Below are positions 32,045 through 34,419 of a stretch of 34,419 nt of DNA, one piece after another (within the stretch, counting starts at the first letter, position 1; each line of letters opens with the position of its first letter). The stretch spans positions 1-34,419 of the forward strand of contig JANDJZ010000439.1 in the NCBI GenBank assembly GCA_027943245.1, read 5' to 3'. The DNA is from Acanthamoeba sp. SK_2022b. Its lineage: Eukaryota > Discosea > Longamoebia > Acanthamoebidae. The notes under the pieces were generated by a model. That model worked only from the letters and a program-made list of their open reading frames with translations. It was not told the origin of the DNA and made no database searches. Made by a program: the position numbers and the translations under genes.

Positions 32045-34419
32045 ATGCTTGGACAACAGCTGGCGGCCTTGTTGGCCCTGCTGTTTCTCTCCACCTTTGT
32101 CTTTGTCCGTGTGAGCTACGCCGACGAGGTTTCTCTTCCCACGACTTCAACTTCAACTTCATCATCTTCAACCACGAGCTCGTGGAGCGGCCAATGCCTG
32201 CTCCTTCTCCTTCTGGTAATCGTCGCGGCAAGCTACATCAAGCCTCGTCGTTCAACCAGCATCCATTCAGTCACCGCGGACCAGGTATGCATCTTTACAT
32301 CTGTTTGCTCTCTCTTTCCGTTGTTCGTTCGTTCGTTCGTTCGTTCGTTCGTTGGTTCAGGCTCTTTTGGCAACCCAATGACCGCTGGGTTAGCTTGGAT
32401 GCATTGGGAAGGGACCATCGTACAACGATGAGGATGATGATGGCGATGACCTCATCATCTGTCGTTGTTCGTGGCCCTTCCAACTGCGTTCGAGCTCTCA
32501 CTGCGTGTCTTGGCACCAAAGACCGCTGCGTTTGCTCAGGCAAGGGGACCACACGATGAGGATGATGATGGCAATGACCTCATCATCTGTCGGTGGCCCT
32601 CTTCGCATTTGAGCTCTCGCTGCGTGTCTTTGCCAAATTTAGTCAAGCGTGGGCCATCTCTTTTCAGATCTTATTTTTCGAGATCTGATCTGAGCTTGAA
32701 CCCCTCCGTACTCCCTCATCTAAGCTTGCGCGCACGCTCTCTCTCTCTCTCTCAATTGTTTATTAATTTGTTCTCATTTCATTAATCTTATGGAGATGAA
32801 CGACAAATGAATTGAAACTCACCCCAATCCTTATGGCGGCTTGGTGTGGGCAGGTCCATGCAAGAGTTGCCCAGGGGCTGCGCGGCCAGAACGAGTACCA
32901 GTTCTGCTCTGCCGACGTCGAGTTTGCGCGCGTCGGGAGGCCATCGTCAGTCACGGCGCCTGCAAACCCCACCACGGGCACGACGTCCTATGCCACGGAT
33001 AACACCACGACCAGCTGCTCCGCTGCGACCAGCGGCAGCACTTCTTCGACCAGCTGCTCCGCTGCGACCAGCGACAGCACTTCTCCGACCAGCTGCTCCG
33101 CTGCGACCAGCGACAGCACTTCTTCGACCAGCTGCTCCCCCACGACGAGCAGGAACACTTCTTCGACCCGCTGCTCCGCTGCGACCAGCAGGAACACTTC
33201 TTCGACCAGCTGCTCCCCCACGACCAGCAGGAACACTTCTTCGACCCGCTACTCCACTGCGACCAGCAGGAACACCTCTTCGACCCGCTACTCCGCTGCG
33301 ACCAGCGGCAACACTTCTTCGACCCGCTGCTCCCCCACGACCAGCAGGAACACTTCTCCGACCCGCTGCTCCGCTGCGACCAGCGGCAGCACTTCTTCGA
33401 CCCGCTGCTCCCCCACGACCAGCAGGCACACTTCTTCGACCAGCTGCTCCCCCACGACCAGCAGGAACACTTCTCCGACCAGCTGCTCCGCTGCGACCAG
33501 CGGCAGCACTTCTTCGACCAGCTGCTCCGCTGCGACCAGCAGCAACCCTCCCCCTTCTGCAACCAGCGGCAACACTTCTCCGACCAGCTGCTCCGCTGCG
33601 ACCAGCAGCAACCCTCCCCCTTCTGCAACCAGCTCGGCCCCGCCGACCCGTCCTCGCTCCACGCACGAGTGCTCAGCCAAGTGCTCATTTCCATGCTACA
33701 CGCACCTCCTCTACTCGGCCGTGGCCCCGTTTTCCGCGGCCGTCAAGTACAGGAGGGTCCCCTTGCTGACGCGGGAGGAGACGAAGGAGGCCCACAGAAA
33801 GTGGGGCGAGTATTTCTGGTATCCAGAGATGAAGGCGTACTTCTCACACTTCACGACCGACAACATCGACGACCCCTACGCCGTCGCCGATGCGCTCGCT
33901 GCCTCCGTCGCTGCCTCCCCCCCGCGCAAGCCTCCCAGTATGTCAACGGACACTGTCGCTGCCACCTCCACCACTTTCACTACCTCCACCTCCACCACCA
34001 CCACCTCCACCGAGGTCGAGAGGAGGGGCAACGCTGGCATCACGCAGGAGGCGTTGAATTCCACGGAGCAGGTGCCGGCGTCGACAAGCAAGGCGGCCGA
34101 GGCGGCGCCGGTGGCAGGTTTGACGGCCAAGGCCGAGGCGGCAGTCACCTCGACGGCGCCAGCCAACACGACAACTACGACTACGACTACGACATCGACG
34201 ACTACAACGACGACAAGCGTGAGTGGCGCGACTCGCTCGCAGGCCAACTCAATCGGAGCCACCGCCCCCACCGCCGTCACCGCCGCAACCGCCGCCACCA
34301 CTACCAGAAGCGGCGGGGACTGCTCGACGACGATGAAGCAGACGAGGAAGAGCCCCGACTCTTGCAAGAGGCAGAGCGATGCCTCTGACAAGACGAAGAG
34401 AGATGCCTCTTGCAAGAGG
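32045..34419 (+). CDS. Secreted/surface Thr-Ser-rich mucin-like repeat protein, 5' part
   Basis: Two exons: 32045-32284 (80 codons) and 32854-34419 (522 codons, open to the window edge), joined in phase 0 at CAG/GTATGC and GGCAG/GTC. The N-terminus MLGQQLAALLALLFLSTF-VSYADE looks like a signal peptide cleaved after the Ala of SYA. A second hydrophobic stretch (GQCLLLLLLVIVAASYI) follows, so part of exon 1 may instead be intron, for example a donor at GACGAG/GTTTCT. Exon 2 begins VHARVAQGLRGQNEYQFC, then fifteen 13-residue repeats of the type TSSTSCSAATSGS. Next comes a Cys-containing segment (HECSAKCSFPCY) and an aromatic globular-looking block (WGEYFWYPEMKAYFSHF), then further Thr-rich linkers. 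Dense Thr/Ser and occasional N-x-T/S suggest heavy glycosylation at the cell surface or cyst wall. The family is not recognised. Confidence 0.6.
32381..32645 (+). repeat. Tandem duplication of about 140 bp in the mucin-gene intron
   Basis: Copy 1 (32381-32521) and copy 2 (32522-32645) share ACCGCTG..., CGATGAGGATGATGATGGC, GACCTCATCATCTGTCG and GAGCTCTC-CTGCGTGTCTT in order, with 141-bp spacing. A (CGTT)n tract (32322-32355) precedes them. The segment could include an unrecognised acidic exon (DEDDDGDDLIICR in copy 1, DEDDDGNDLIICR in copy 2). Confidence 0.8.
33004..33639 (+). repeat. 39-bp coding minisatellite (13-aa mucin repeats)
   Basis: Fifteen units in register: the first is slightly short (33004-33039), then twelve-plus units of exactly 39 bp from 33040. 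Each of the last two is followed by a 27-bp PPPSATS-type insert (33547-33573 and 33613-33639). Consensus is T-S-S-T-S/R-C-S-A/P-A/T-T-S-G/R-S/N. Variation is concentrated at four positions and is shuffled between units, as expected from unequal exchange or gene conversion. Confidence 0.95.

Noticed and set aside
32947..33694. Long antisense and alternative-frame open stretches over the mucin repeats
   Set aside because: The 39-bp unit is a multiple of three and has no stop in most frames, so open stretches of 200-300 codons appear automatically. Only the frame used continues sensibly on both sides of the repeats.
1..34419. CRISPR arrays, bacterial operons, insertion sequences or an integrated virus
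   Set aside because: The DNA is spliced eukaryotic sequence with Pol III genes. No repeat-spacer pattern, transposase with terminal repeats, or viral hallmark gene was found.

Overview
This is nuclear DNA of an intron-rich, GC-rich protist. I think it is Acanthamoeba or a close relative. The reasons are dispersed single 5S rRNA genes that match the Acanthamoeba 5S sequence as I remember it, scattered tRNA genes, short GT-AG introns cutting every gene, CpG-rich exons, and protein families typical of amoebae (CLU/TPR, ODR4, class II PRPP synthetase). The species is an inference. Gene models were built by hand from splice sites, reading phase and family motifs. In seven of the eight complete protein-coding loci the exon lengths sum to an intact frame.

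Layout from left to right: a 5' piece of a Gln/Pro-rich protein gene (-, runs off the left edge); an N-formylglutamate amidohydrolase-like gene (+); tRNA-Arg(CCT) (+); a broken CLU/TPR gene, copy A (-); tRNA-Arg(CCG) (+); an ODR4 homologue (+); tRNA-Cys (-); a CpG-depleted island; 5S rRNA (-); tRNA-Tyr with intron (-); a front-end fatty acid desaturase (-); a second 5S (-); a second CpG-free island; a second tRNA-Tyr (-); a second tRNA-Arg(CCG) (-); the intact 25-exon CLU/TPR gene, copy B (-); a PRPP synthetase (+); a phytol/farnesol kinase-like gene (-); the ribosome-biogenesis GTPase LSG1 (-); an intergenic stretch with a large inverted repeat; and the 5' part of a Thr/Ser-rich mucin-like surface protein gene with a 39-bp coding minisatellite (+, runs off the right edge).

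The genes are mostly unrelated housekeeping functions (ribosome maturation, nucleotide precursors, lipid modification, ER membrane protein trafficking, mitochondrial organisation) and do not form a pathway cluster. The most unusual feature is at another level. DNA next to the Pol III genes has almost no CpG over hundreds of bases, while the genes themselves and most of the window are CpG-rich. Two independent comparisons point to CpG decay. All three differences between the two tRNA-Arg(CCG) copies, and many differences in the first exons of CLU copy A versus copy B, are CpG to TpG/CpA changes. CLU copy A also carries three frame-breaking lesions, including a 730-bp deletion between 5-bp repeats.
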